A stretch of 64,000 nucleotides of DNA, from the NCBI GenBank assembly GCA_016928835.1, contig JAFGJW010000006.1:116191-180190 (forward strand), written 5' to 3'. The position numbers and the translations under genes are program-made. The DNA is from Candidatus Woesearchaeota archaeon. GTDB taxonomy: Archaea > Nanobdellota > Nanobdellia > Woesearchaeales > GW2011-AR15. The notes under the pieces were generated by a model. That model made no database searches and was not told the DNA's origin. It saw nothing but the letters and a program-made list of their open reading frames with translations. Of the stretch, positions 8,771-17,422 are shown piece by piece; positions within the stretch are counted from its first letter, which is position 1, and each line of letters begins with the position of its first letter.

Positions 8771-8813
8771 AAGTATATAAATATATATCGACTTCGATAT
8801 ATCGTTAGCGATA
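8771..8813 (+). promoter_or_regulatory. TATA box and overlapping inverted repeats before the PadR gene
   Basis: A TATA element (TATATAAATATA, about 8774-8785) runs into two inverted repeats. The first has 9-base arms ATATATCGA/TCGATATAT with a 2-base spacer (8783-8802). The second has arms TATCG/CGATA with a 4-base spacer (8800-8813). Both share the TATCG/CGATA half-site. Position over and just after the TATA box is where an archaeal repressor would block the polymerase, so this is probably the operator of the PadR protein encoded next. Confidence 0.65.
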
Positions 8814-8871
8814 CAAATCTCTAACAGACCTCAAAAATTTAGAAATTTTTCATGTGTTGTTAACAATAGAA

Positions 8872-9375
8872 ATGATAAGAGGACACCTGCGATTTGTAAT
8901 GTTGGATGAGCTTAGAAAAAAGCACATGAGCGGCTACGCTCTTATGAATGCTATTAAAGAAACCTATAATATTAAGCCCAGTCCTGGTTCAGTATATCCT
9001 TTGCTGGAATGCCTCAAAGAAGAAAATATCATCCAAGTCAAAGAGCTGAAAAGAAAGAAGATATATTCAATAACAGCAAAAGGCAGAAAAAGATTAAAGA
9101 ACATAGCTAAAAAAAAATTAGAGATATTAAATAGTATAGAGGAAGGGGTGAATTTACTCTGCGGCCTTAGTGAGCGCAGCAGAGATGCTGAATTACTGAG
9201 ATATATGATCAATGAGATCAAAGGGGGAAAGCTTCCCTTTGCACATTTAAACCCTGAGCTAATGAAATTTAGAAACTGCCTGCTTCCCTATATGGTCGAA
9301 AAGGAAAATAAAAAAATTGCCAAAATTAAAAAAATATTAAAACAAGCAACAAAAGGTATAAGTAGTATAGAATGA
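8872..9375 (+). CDS. PadR-family transcriptional regulator
   Basis: The N-terminal winged helix (about residues 1-80) carries family features: MSGYALMNAIKE, PSPGSVYPLLECLKEE and a beta-wing IYSITAKGRKRL. A helical C-terminal dimerisation part follows. PadR proteins usually repress their own operon and a linked exporter and release DNA on binding a drug-like or phenolic ligand. GTG 8854 is also in frame, but ATG 8872 gives the normal N-terminus. It overlaps the ABC ATPase gene by four bases, so regulator and transporter are one operon. Confidence 0.9.
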   Translation: MIRGHLRFVMLDELRKKHMSGYALMNAIKETYNIKPSPGSVYPLLECLKEENIIQVKELKRKKIYSITAKGRKRLKNIAKKKLEILNSIEEGVNLLCGLSERSRDAELLRYMINEIKGGKLPFAHLNPELMKFRNCLLPYMVEKENKKIAKIKKILKQATKGISSIE

Positions 9376-10082
9376 AAAAGCAGATAGAAATAAAATTAGT
9401 TGATGTATGGAAAATCTATAAAATGGGTGAAGTTGAGGTACATGCACTTAGGGGTTTAACACTTGAGATAAATAAAGGCGAATTTGTTGCTATTCAGGGA
9501 CCTTCTGGAAGCGGGAAATCAACAGCAATGAATATGATTGGCTGCCTCGATGTTCCGACAAAGGGCACTATACATCTCGAAGGCCATAACATTTCGCAAT
9601 TATCAGAATCAGATTTAGCACAGATAAGAGGCAAAAAGATTGGGTTCATTTTTCAACAATTTAATCTGATAAATACACTAACTGCACTAGAAAATATAAC
9701 GCTCCCTATGGTTTTTCAGGGAATTCCAGAATATGAAAGGAAAAGAAGAGCAATAGAACTTCTTGAATCGGTAGGTCTTGGAGAAAGGATTGATCATAAA
9801 CCAAAGGAACTTTCAGGCGGACAGCAACAGAGAGTTGCTATTGCCCGCGCTTTAGCTGTTGACCCTGATGTAATCTTAGCTGATGAGCCGACAGGAAACC
9901 TTGACTCAAAGACAGGGAATATTGTTATGGAATTTTTGCTGAAATTGCATAAAGAGAAAGGAAAAACCATAATCATGGTAACACATGATGACGAACTTGC
10001 ACATTATGCTCAACGAATTGAATATCTTAAGGATGGGAAAATTGTTGATAGGAAAGATAATAATAGGAGGTTAAAAAGATGA
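9372..10082 (+). CDS. ABC transporter ATPase (MacB/LolD type)
   Basis: A 236-aa nucleotide-binding domain with Walker A GPSGSGKS (43-50), Q-loop FQQF, signature LSGGQQ (147-152), Walker B VILADE (167-172) and the H-loop VTHDD. The spacing and the EPTGNLDS segment place it with MacB/LolD/FtsE ATPases that power FtsX-type permeases rather than importers. The two permeases encoded downstream are the expected partners. It overlaps the next gene by four bases. Confidence 0.95.
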   Translation: MKKQIEIKLVDVWKIYKMGEVEVHALRGLTLEINKGEFVAIQGPSGSGKSTAMNMIGCLDVPTKGTIHLEGHNISQLSESDLAQIRGKKIGFIFQQFNLINTLTALENITLPMVFQGIPEYERKRRAIELLESVGLGERIDHKPKELSGGQQQRVAIARALAVDPDVILADEPTGNLDSKTGNIVMEFLLKLHKEKGKTIIMVTHDDELAHYAQRIEYLKDGKIVDRKDNNRRLKR

Positions 10083-11362
10083 AAAAAAAGATTATATTAA
10101 TAGGGCTACTATTGTTTTCAATAACAGTAACATTTGCTGCAGCAGGATTATATTCTGTGCCGCAGATGAACATTTCTCTTATTAATCAGGATCCTGACCC
10201 AGTTGGTCCGAGTAAATATGTTGATGTCAGGTTCAAAATACAGAATAACGGGGTGGCAATCGCTGAAGATGTTAATCTTGAGCTTGTGCCCAAGTTCCCC
10301 TTCTCATTAGATGAGAATGAGGTTGCTGAAAGATATTTAGGTAATATCCCTGGCTATGGTGCGAGCAAGAACGTCATTGTAGTAAAGTATAAGGTACGGG
10401 TGGATAGAGGCGCAGTAGAAGGTGAAAATGTTCTTCACCTAAGATATAAACTTGGTGACTCTGACTGGATAACCCAGGAATATCCTGTCAATATTCAGAC
10501 TATTGATGCAACTGTCTCAATAGAGAGTGTTGAAAGCATACCAAGCAAGATAAGGCCGGGTGAGCCTGCCAAAGTAAAGATCAAGCTGAAGAACATTGCA
10601 GATTCTGTAATGGAAGACATCTCTCTCAAATTTGACCTTGGTTTGTTAACAGTCGATCTTCCTTCAACAACTGCAGCACTTTCATATTATGACTTAATAC
10701 CCTTTGCCCCTTTAAACTCGGCAACTGAGAAGAAGGTCAAAATCATGAGACCAGGTGAAGAGGTCACTTTTATCTATGATATTATTGCCTATGCAAATGC
10801 AGAGCCACGTGTCTATAAGATACCTATTGAGATAAAGTATTATGATGAACTAAACACAGAGTATGTAAAGAATGATATTGTCGGCCTCATGGTTGGAACA
10901 AAACCAGATATTTGCATATCAATTGATGAGACGGATCTCTTCCTTGGAAAGACTTCGGGAGAAGTTGTTATTAAGTTCATAAACAAAGGATTTACAGATG
11001 TCAAGTTCCTATATGTAAATCTTGAAAATTCAGAGGAATATGAGATTCTATCCTCAGAAAAGGTGTATCTAGGGAACCTTGACAGTGATGACTATGAAAC
11101 AGCAGAATACAAAATTTTTATTAAACCAGATGGAGAGAAGTCTGGAGAAGACAGAGTAGTTCAACTTCCTTTGGCTGTTGAATACAAAGACGCAAATAAT
11201 GAAGCCTACTCTGATCAGTATACTCTCGAATTGGTGCTTAGGAATCCTAAAAAGCTAGGCATGGGAGATGGGAAAGGCGGCATCTTGTTTGTTATAGTAG
11301 TCGTCCTTGTTGTGGGAGGTTTTCTCTTGTATAGAAGGATGAAATCAAGGAAGAGAAGATAA
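10079..11362 (+). CDS. Secreted, membrane-anchored CARDB-like protein of the ABC cassette
   Basis: A 427-aa protein with a signal peptide (residues 1-21), several beta-rich repeats of the CARDB/COG1361 type (VDVRFKIQNNGVAIAEDV, AKVKIKLKNIADSVMEDI, GEVVIKFINKGFTDVKF) and one C-terminal membrane helix with a basic cytoplasmic tail (about 405-427). The bulk would face outside. In archaea such proteins are often encoded with MacB-like ATPases and permeases. It may be the extracellular partner of the exporter, replacing the periplasmic adaptor of bacterial MacAB; this is inference from context. Confidence 0.82.
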   Translation: MKKKIILIGLLLFSITVTFAAAGLYSVPQMNISLINQDPDPVGPSKYVDVRFKIQNNGVAIAEDVNLELVPKFPFSLDENEVAERYLGNIPGYGASKNVIVVKYKVRVDRGAVEGENVLHLRYKLGDSDWITQEYPVNIQTIDATVSIESVESIPSKIRPGEPAKVKIKLKNIADSVMEDISLKFDLGLLTVDLPSTTAALSYYDLIPFAPLNSATEKKVKIMRPGEEVTFIYDIIAYANAEPRVYKIPIEIKYYDELNTEYVKNDIVGLMVGTKPDICISIDETDLFLGKTSGEVVIKFINKGFTDVKFLYVNLENSEEYEILSSEKVYLGNLDSDDYETAEYKIFIKPDGEKSGEDRVVQLPLAVEYKDANNEAYSDQYTLELVLRNPKKLGMGDGKGGILFVIVVVLVVGGFLLYRRMKSRKRR

Positions 11363-11383
11363 AACCTCTTTTTATTATTAAAA

Positions 11384-12598
11384 ATGTACAGGGATTTTTT
11401 CAAGATTTCAATAAGCTCGCTAAGAAAAAGAAGAGTTAGAAGCTGGCTTACAATGATTGGGATTTTTATAGGTGTAGCCTTATTTGTTTCTTTAATTTCT
11501 CTTGGCCAGGGTCTGCAAAATGCCATAAATGAGCAGTTCGACATAATGGGCGCTGACAAAATATATATACAACCAATGAGCTTAGGCGCCCCTGGCACAG
11601 GAAATATTAAACTGACAGAGAAGGATAAAGACCTTGTTGCTTCAACCCAGGGGATTTATAAGTATTCTTCCTACAATTATAAGGTCGGCAGAATCGAATA
11701 CAAAGATTATCTGCTATACAGCTATATAATGGGTATGCCTACAAACGAAGAAAGAGACCTTATCGAGGAATTTGGCAATTATGATGTTGAGCAGGGGAGA
11801 TGGATTAAAAAAGGAGACAAATACAAAGTAAATATTGGATGGGATTTTGCTCATGTGCCAAATATCCTTGGGCCTAAAGTATTAAAACTTGGAGACAAGC
11901 TAATAATTGAAACCTATGAGTTTGAGATAGTAGGAGTTATAAGCCGTGTAGGTAACCCTGGAGATGATAGAACACTAATAATACCAATGGAAACATTTAA
12001 GGAGATATATGATACAGGCGAGGAGTATGATTTTATCCTCGCCCAGGTAAAACCAGGTGTTGAGCCTTCCAAAGTGGCTGAAGATATAAAAAAGGAGCTC
12101 AGAAAGGAAAAGGACGAAGAAGAGGGTGAGGAGAGTTTTGATGTGCAGACTTCAGAGAATTTCAGGGAGTCTTTTAATGACATATTCAGTATAGTCAATT
12201 ATTTTGTTGCTGGCCTGGCCTTTATTTCAATTCTGGTCGGGGGAGTAGGCATAATGAATACTATGTATACAGCAGTTCTTGAGAGAACAAAAGAGATTGG
12301 AATCATGAAAGCAATAGGGGCGCGCAACTCGGATATTTTAAAGCTATTTTTAATTGAGGCAGGACTAATTGGTTTCATTGGAGGTGTTGTTGGTATAATC
12401 ACCGGATTTGGTGCTTCAAAATTTGTGGAGTTTGTAATAAAAAATCTCCTTGGATTCCAGATGCTGTCTGTTGAATTTAATTGGCTTTTAATGGGTCTTG
12501 TGGTTATATTTTCAATTTGTTTTGGTGGCATGGCAGGAGTTTTACCTGCCAGACAGGCTTCACAACAGAAACCTGTAGATGCATTGCGTTACGAATAA
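11384..12598 (+). CDS. MacB/FtsX-type ABC permease, copy 1
   Basis: A 404-aa permease: N-terminal membrane helix after RRVRSWLTMIGIFIG, a large extracellular MacB_PCD-like domain (about 45-265), then three membrane helices of the FtsX domain with the conserved VGGVGIMNTM, ERTKEIGIMKAIGA and a C-terminal RQASQQKPVDALRYE. This mechanotransmission type couples ATP hydrolysis to extracellular motion rather than to a classical channel. It is followed three bases later by a clear paralogue, so the two may form a heterodimer. Confidence 0.93.
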   Translation: MYRDFFKISISSLRKRRVRSWLTMIGIFIGVALFVSLISLGQGLQNAINEQFDIMGADKIYIQPMSLGAPGTGNIKLTEKDKDLVASTQGIYKYSSYNYKVGRIEYKDYLLYSYIMGMPTNEERDLIEEFGNYDVEQGRWIKKGDKYKVNIGWDFAHVPNILGPKVLKLGDKLIIETYEFEIVGVISRVGNPGDDRTLIIPMETFKEIYDTGEEYDFILAQVKPGVEPSKVAEDIKKELRKEKDEEEGEESFDVQTSENFRESFNDIFSIVNYFVAGLAFISILVGGVGIMNTMYTAVLERTKEIGIMKAIGARNSDILKLFLIEAGLIGFIGGVVGIITGFGASKFVEFVIKNLLGFQMLSVEFNWLLMGLVVIFSICFGGMAGVLPARQASQQKPVDALRYE

Positions 12599-12600
12599 AA

Positions 12601-13818
12601 ATGAACATGGATCTATTTAAGATCGCAGTGAATAATATGACCCAGCGTAAGCTACGAAGCTGGCTTACGATGATTGGCATATTCATTGGAATCACTGCTG
12701 TTGTATCTTTAATATCTCTTGGACAAGGATTGCAGGCAGCTGTTAATGAACAGTTTAAATTTCTCGGCTCAGATAAGATAACAATCATGCCAGCAGGCCT
12801 TCAGGGGCCTCCTGGAAGCGATACTGGCAATGCTATCTTAACTCAGCATGATATTGACATAATCAGAAAGGTTAAAGGTGTTAAAGAGGTCTCATACAGG
12901 ACAATGCAGTCCGCCAGAGTTAAATTCAGAGATGTGTCAAAATACAGGCCAGTAGTGGGGCTGCCAACAGACACAGAATCTTCAGAGATAGCAGAAAGCG
13001 TCGGATTCAGGATTGAAGAGGGAAGATCAGTAAGAGATGGTGACAGATACAAAGTAATGATCGGTAATGACTATACAAAAGAGGACAACCCCTTCAAAAA
13101 AATCATTTCAACAGGAGACTATATCTATATAGAAGACGAAAAATATGAAGTTGTTGGGATACTGAAAAAGATGGGCAATGTCATGATTGACAGGGCTATT
13201 GTTATGCATGAAGAGCAGGCAAAGGAGATTTTTGAACTAGGTGATGAAATAAGTGTAATTGTGATCCAGGTTGATGAGGGAGAAGATACTGAAAAAGTGG
13301 CAGACGATATTAAGAGGAAGATGAGAAAAGAAAGGGGACTAGACGAGGGAAAGGAAGATTTTCAGGTTATCATTCCAACCCAGATAATTGAAACATTTAA
13401 TGATGTTCTTAATATCGTGATTTCTGTTATTGTTGGTGTTGCTGGCATTAGCCTTGTTGTGGGCGGTGTCGGTATAATGAACACAATGTACATGTCTATC
13501 TTAGAGAGAAGGAAAGAAATTGGTATAATGAAGGCAGTTGGCGCAAGAAACAGCGATGTGGCAAAAATTTTTTTATTTGAATCAGGAATACTGGGCTCTA
13601 TAGGGGGCATTATTGGTGTTTTACTGGGTTTTGCATTGGCACGCTTTATTGAATTAGTTATCGCAGTATTGTGGCAACCTGATGTCTTGGTTGCAGAGTA
13701 CCCATTATGGTTGCCTGTAGCAATGCTCATATTCTCTTTTGGTGTAGGCACTGTGTTTGGGACTTTCCCTGCTTTGCAGGCTGCAAAGCTACATCCTGTG
13801 GATGCTTTACGCAAGTAA
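12601..13818 (+). CDS. MacB/FtsX-type ABC permease, copy 2
   Basis: A 405-aa paralogue of the preceding permease, with the same order: RKLRSWLTMIGIFIG, MacB_PCD-like extracellular domain, VGGVGIMNTM, ERRKEIGIMKAVGA and a final HPVDAL. The frame remains open far upstream (to 12481), but that stretch lies inside copy 1; ATG 12601 gives the matching N-terminus. The extracellular parts differ more than the membrane parts, suggesting an asymmetric heterodimer. It completes the PadR-ATPase-CARDB-permease-permease cassette. Confidence 0.93.
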   Translation: MNMDLFKIAVNNMTQRKLRSWLTMIGIFIGITAVVSLISLGQGLQAAVNEQFKFLGSDKITIMPAGLQGPPGSDTGNAILTQHDIDIIRKVKGVKEVSYRTMQSARVKFRDVSKYRPVVGLPTDTESSEIAESVGFRIEEGRSVRDGDRYKVMIGNDYTKEDNPFKKIISTGDYIYIEDEKYEVVGILKKMGNVMIDRAIVMHEEQAKEIFELGDEISVIVIQVDEGEDTEKVADDIKRKMRKERGLDEGKEDFQVIIPTQIIETFNDVLNIVISVIVGVAGISLVVGGVGIMNTMYMSILERRKEIGIMKAVGARNSDVAKIFLFESGILGSIGGIIGVLLGFALARFIELVIAVLWQPDVLVAEYPLWLPVAMLIFSFGVGTVFGTFPALQAAKLHPVDALRK

Positions 13819-13938
13819 AGTCAAGGAACAATAATAACGGACTTTATGTAATTGATGCTATAAACGCAGGAGAATATGCTTTGCGAAAATAATTTAAAGG
13901 GAGATTCTTTCTCATAGATAAAATAGGAGGTAATTCAT

Positions 13939-14094
13939 ATGACAGAAGCATATTGTGTGAAATGTAAGGCAAAAGTTGAGATGAAAAATCCACAGGAAGT
14001 TACAAAGGATGTAAAGGGGAACCCAAGAAAATTTTTAAAGGGAACTTGCCCTAATTGCGGGACCCAAGTTTGGAGAGTCATGCCCAAAAAATAA
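13939..14094 (+). CDS. Small zinc-ribbon protein (DUF5679-like)
   Basis: A 51-aa protein. Two cysteine pairs, CVKC (C6, C9) and CPNC (C37, C40), frame a short basic loop, and the end (GTQVWRVMPKK) resembles the DUF5679 family of small archaeal and bacterial zinc-ribbon proteins of unknown role. A strong ribosome-binding site (AGGAGGT, 13925-13931) lies seven bases before the ATG, which supports it as a real gene. Confidence 0.85.
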   Translation: MTEAYCVKCKAKVEMKNPQEVTKDVKGNPRKFLKGTCPNCGTQVWRVMPKK

Positions 14095-14112
14095 GAGATA
14101 CTACTTTAAATC

Positions 14113-14535
14113 ATGGACCATAGTTGGGTATTTTTTGGACTGCTTTCTGCTATAAGTGCTGCGTTTGTGGCCATATTCGGAAAGATAGGTCTTGAAGGCA
14201 TAGATACTCATGTAGCTACAACAGTCCGTGGCTTTGTAATGTTTGTTTTTCTATTATTAGTAATTCTTTTTATGCAAAAATCAGCACTTATATTCCAATT
14301 AAATTCAAAGGCCTTGATTTTTATTATATTAAGCGGGATTGCAGGGGCTCTTTCCTGGCTGTTCTATTTTTTTGCATTAAAAATCGGAGAAGCTTCTAAA
14401 GTAGCGCCGATAGACAGGCTAAGTGTTGTTTTTGTGCTTATTTTTGGAGCTCTGTTTCTTGGTGAAAAGATAACAATTTTTAAAGCAGGCGGAATCCTAT
14501 TAATGGTAACAGGAGCAATCCTATTAATTCTTTAA
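14113..14535 (+). CDS. EamA/DMT-family membrane protein (half-size)
   Basis: 140 aa with four or five hydrophobic helices and EamA signatures: AFVAIFGKIGL near the start, APIDRLSVVFV in the middle and FLGEKI near the end. Full-size drug/metabolite transporters have two such halves; this single half probably works as a dimer, as in the COG2510 group. The substrate is unknown. It is convergent with the S2P protease gene. Confidence 0.85.
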   Translation: MDHSWVFFGLLSAISAAFVAIFGKIGLEGIDTHVATTVRGFVMFVFLLLVILFMQKSALIFQLNSKALIFIILSGIAGALSWLFYFFALKIGEASKVAPIDRLSVVFVLIFGALFLGEKITIFKAGGILLMVTGAILLIL

Positions 14536-14554
14536 CCTACTCTTTAACATAAAT

Positions 14555-15145
14555 TCAAAGGATATAGTTCATTACTAAAAGCAATCCTGACAAAGCCATC
14601 ACTGAGAAATAAACCACTTTGTTCCACTTAAAAACTTTAACACCATCCATATTACCAAAAGGTATAAGGTTAAAAACAGCTAAGAACGAGTTTATATATG
14701 CCCCGTATCCAAAAACAATTCTTATAAGTGAAGATGGAACTAATAATCTAAGTACAAAAAAACCAAGTGCCACTATAAAGTTTGCTGCTGGGCCCGCTAG
14801 AGAAATTTTGCCATGCTCAGAATTTGAAACGTGTCCAAATATCACAACTGCACCAGGAGCGGCATAGACAAACCCAAAAAATGCTGTTACTAAAGCAAAA
14901 ATAAGCATTTGCATATTTGAGCGAAATTCTGCAAAGCACCCATAGTATTGAGCAACAAACTTATGACTGAGCTCGTGAAAAATAAAGCCTATACCAACAG
15001 TAAATAGTGAAATAAGTGTGGATAATATTAAAGAACCGAGGCTATAGTCTGGGGTAAGCACCATGGCAAATGCGAGACTTATTAACGTCCATGATATAAA
15101 GAGTTGCTTTAGTTCTGTTTTTGAGAATCGTATCCTTGGCTTCAT
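14555..15145 (-). CDS. Site-2-protease-type membrane metalloprotease (M50)
   Basis: A 196-aa membrane protein with about six hydrophobic segments. The zinc-binding HELSH (H57, E58, H61) lies in a membrane helix, and NLIPFGNMDG near residues 158-167 is the second conserved motif that supplies the Asp ligand. Family members cut membrane-bound regulators or signal peptide remnants within the bilayer. This is a minimal core with no PDZ or CBS domain. The substrate is unknown. Confidence 0.9.
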   Translation of the reverse strand: MKPRIRFSKTELKQLFISWTLISLAFAMVLTPDYSLGSLILSTLISLFTVGIGFIFHELSHKFVAQYYGCFAEFRSNMQMLIFALVTAFFGFVYAAPGAVVIFGHVSNSEHGKISLAGPAANFIVALGFFVLRLLVPSSLIRIVFGYGAYINSFLAVFNLIPFGNMDGVKVFKWNKVVYFSVMALSGLLLVMNYIL

Positions 15146-15156
15146 ATTTTACTTAT

Positions 15157-16239
15157 TTATATTTTAATTAGTTTATATTTCCTACTTCCAAGATTAATTT
15201 GTTCTGCGTATTCTAACTGATAAGTGTTGGTAAAACCGTGGATGTCTTTGAATTTGTTTTTAGAGCCAGTATGTTTCAATCTTGAACCAACAAGGCCTGT
15301 TTGTTGATTCACCAAATCAAGACTTGCTTGGTCAATTGCCACTGGATCAAGGCTGGCTAAGATTCCTATGTTCGGCACTATAGGGGCGTCTGATTTCGGG
15401 AAACAATCACAGTCAGGAGTAATATCCAATAAAAAGTTAATAAAACCAGCACGCTTATCCTTAACTGCACCGTATGCATATTCCACCATTTTTTCCTGCA
15501 TTTCTTTTTTGCCTGAGGTATCCCAACGTATAGCAATTGCCTCAGTTGGACACACAGTCACACACTCATCACAGCCAACACATTTTTTATAATCAATTTC
15601 TGCATATCCCCGAGCATAGTCTATTGCCTCTTCTGGGCATATTTCTCCACATTTTCTGCATTTTATACATTTTGTTGTATTAATTTTTGGTTTAGTCGAG
15701 GAATGCTGCTGCTGTTTTCCTGCACGGGATGCGCATCCCATACTTAAATTCTTAATACACCCGCCAAAGCCTGCTGACATATGGCCTTTGAAATGCGACA
15801 GCGCAATGATTGAATCAGCTTCTGCTATTGCTTCTCCAATCTTAACTGTTTTGAAATATTTCTTGTTTATTTCAATCTGTTTATGGCTATGACCATGCAA
15901 ACCGTCTGCAATTATTATTGGTGCACCAACTGTTGCATAGGTAAATCCATTATGTACAGCAGTCTGCAAATGGTCAACAGCATTATGTCTTTTATGCCTA
16001 TATAAGGTATTTGAGTCTGTCAAAAAGGGGTTGGCTCCTATTGATTTCACCTTGCCAACAACAGTTTTTACATAAATGGATTTAATAAATGCTGTATTAC
16101 CAAGCTCTCCAAAATGCATCTTAATTGCAGTTAGGTCTCCTTTTTTTATGATATCTGGAAATGCCTTATCAAATAACCTTTCCAAATCATAAAGAAGTGA
16201 ATTACTAGTTTGGACATGAGCAAAATATACCTCTGACAT
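15157..16239 (-). CDS. DUF362 protein with two 4Fe-4S ferredoxin motifs
   Basis: A DUF362 domain (about residues 1-175 and 255-340) surrounds a ferredoxin insert with two CxxCxxCxxxC motifs (CIKCRKCGEIC and CVGCDECVTVC, about 190-240). Such proteins probably carry electrons, but no reaction is assigned to this family. ATG 16239 is preferred over GTG 16242: a TATA element (about 16260-16270, minus) lies 20-30 bases upstream, as for a leaderless mRNA. Confidence 0.92.
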   Translation of the reverse strand: MSEVYFAHVQTSNSLLYDLERLFDKAFPDIIKKGDLTAIKMHFGELGNTAFIKSIYVKTVVGKVKSIGANPFLTDSNTLYRHKRHNAVDHLQTAVHNGFTYATVGAPIIIADGLHGHSHKQIEINKKYFKTVKIGEAIAEADSIIALSHFKGHMSAGFGGCIKNLSMGCASRAGKQQQHSSTKPKINTTKCIKCRKCGEICPEEAIDYARGYAEIDYKKCVGCDECVTVCPTEAIAIRWDTSGKKEMQEKMVEYAYGAVKDKRAGFINFLLDITPDCDCFPKSDAPIVPNIGILASLDPVAIDQASLDLVNQQTGLVGSRLKHTGSKNKFKDIHGFTNTYQLEYAEQINLGSRKYKLIKI

Positions 16240-16324
16240 CACAGCATTGAAATAGAAGAGCTTTTATAAAAGTTGTTATCACAAATCCGACATATTTATA
16301 TATAATTAAAAATACCAGAGAAAT

Positions 16325-16348
16325 GAAACTGCATCCTTTTGCAGTTTC
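16325..16348 (+). promoter_or_regulatory. 9-bp hairpin in the 5' leader of the TRAM gene
   Basis: The arms GAAACTGCA and TGCAGTTTC pair perfectly around a 6-base loop. The hairpin lies after a TATA-like stretch (about 16293-16306) and about 11 bases before the ribosome-binding site AGGTG (16359-16363). It would be in the mRNA leader of the TRAM protein, where a stable stem could control translation or mRNA life. Confidence 0.5.
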
Positions 16349-16372
16349 TAAAATAGATAGGTGTAAGAAAAT

Positions 16373-16750
16373 ATGTATGGAAGAAGATTTGGTAGATTTT
16401 CCCCAGTTAAGGAAGGGGACGAGTTAGACGTAAAAATAGAAGCAATTGGAGAAAAAGGCGATGGAATAGCCAAAAAAGACGGATTCGTCCTAATAGTTCC
16501 TGGAACTAAGAAAGATGATGAAGTTAGAATTAGAGTAACTAAAGTCTTAAGACGAGTAGGCTTCGGAGAAGTTGTTGGAAAAGCAGGGAAAGAAGGTAAA
16601 AAGAGTAAGGAAAGTGAAGAAGAACCAGAAGAGCAGGAAGAAGAAATGGAAAGTGATTACAGTGAAGATATGGAAGAGGAAAAAGAGGAGGAAGAGGAGC
16701 CAGAAGATTACGAAGATTCAGAAGATTTTGGTGAAGACTTAGAGGAATAA
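16373..16750 (+). CDS. TRAM-domain protein with long acidic tail
   Basis: Residues 1-75 form a TRAM RNA-binding domain: PVKEGDELDVKIEAIGEKGDGIAKKDGFVLIVPG. In archaea small TRAM proteins act as RNA chaperones, some of them cold-induced. The remaining 50 residues are nearly all E, D and S, a highly acidic disordered tail not usual in the minimal family members. The tail could tune RNA binding, as in eukaryotic RNA chaperones; this is inference. A leader hairpin precedes it. Confidence 0.9.
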   Translation: MYGRRFGRFSPVKEGDELDVKIEAIGEKGDGIAKKDGFVLIVPGTKKDDEVRIRVTKVLRRVGFGEVVGKAGKEGKKSKESEEEPEEQEEEMESDYSEDMEEEKEEEEEPEDYEDSEDFGEDLEE

Positions 16751-16819
16751 GTCTATTATTTCTTATTTCTTCTTTTATTGCACAAAATTTTTATTTTCAA
16801 TCTTGTTGTTATATTGTAG

Positions 16820-17371
16820 ATGAGACTATTCTTAGCAATAAAACCTGATGAAAAGACCATTGAACAAATTGGCAAGCTACAAGAAGAAATAGACACTGAT
16901 TTATCAGAAATCAGGCTATTGAAGCCAGAGCAGATTCATCTAACATTAAAATTCCTTGGAGAAGTGGATAATAATAAATTAGTAAAGGTTATTGATTGCT
17001 TGAACAGGATTAGATTTACCGAATTCTCACTTGAACTCAATGGGGTTGGTGTTTTTCCAGACGAGGCTTTTATTAGAATAATCTGGGTCGGTCTAGGGCA
17101 TAATCGAGAGTTACTCCTACTACAGGAACAGATTGATAATGGTCTTCACAAGATTGGTTTTGCAAGAGACAGGAAGTTCCATCCACACATTACAATAGCC
17201 AGGGTCAAGTTTCTGAAGGAAAAAGTAGCTTTCCTAAAAAATATCAGGCAGTTGCTAACACCCAACACGAGTTTTATAGCAGATAAGATTATCCTTTATA
17301 AGAGTACTTTAACAAAACAAGGCCCTTTATATAATGCAGTTAAATCATTTTCTTGTGAAAATAAAACCTAA
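16820..17371 (+). CDS. thpR: RNA 2',3'-cyclic phosphodiesterase (ThpR/LigT)
   Basis: A 2H phosphoesterase of 183 aa with both catalytic HxTx motifs: HLTL at about residue 40 and HITI at about 131. The family opens 2',3'-cyclic phosphates on RNA and can ligate 2'-5' bonds in vitro; in archaea it may act in tRNA processing. That fits a genome rich in tRNA introns, whose splicing leaves 2',3'-cyclic ends, although a direct link is inference. Confidence 0.95.
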   Translation: MRLFLAIKPDEKTIEQIGKLQEEIDTDLSEIRLLKPEQIHLTLKFLGEVDNNKLVKVIDCLNRIRFTEFSLELNGVGVFPDEAFIRIIWVGLGHNRELLLLQEQIDNGLHKIGFARDRKFHPHITIARVKFLKEKVAFLKNIRQLLTPNTSFIADKIILYKSTLTKQGPLYNAVKSFSCENKT

Positions 17372-17422
17372 AACAAAAGATATAAATATACGCATAAAAT
17401 AATCTAGCTTATAAATTAAAAG

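Noticed and set aside
11215..11598. 127-codon minus-strand frame overlapping the CARDB gene end and permease start
   Set aside because: Antisense shadow of two well-supported genes with no own promoter.
12481..12600. Upstream extension of the second permease
   Set aside because: It lies inside the first permease in another frame and adds residues absent from the paralogue; ATG 12601 is the natural start.
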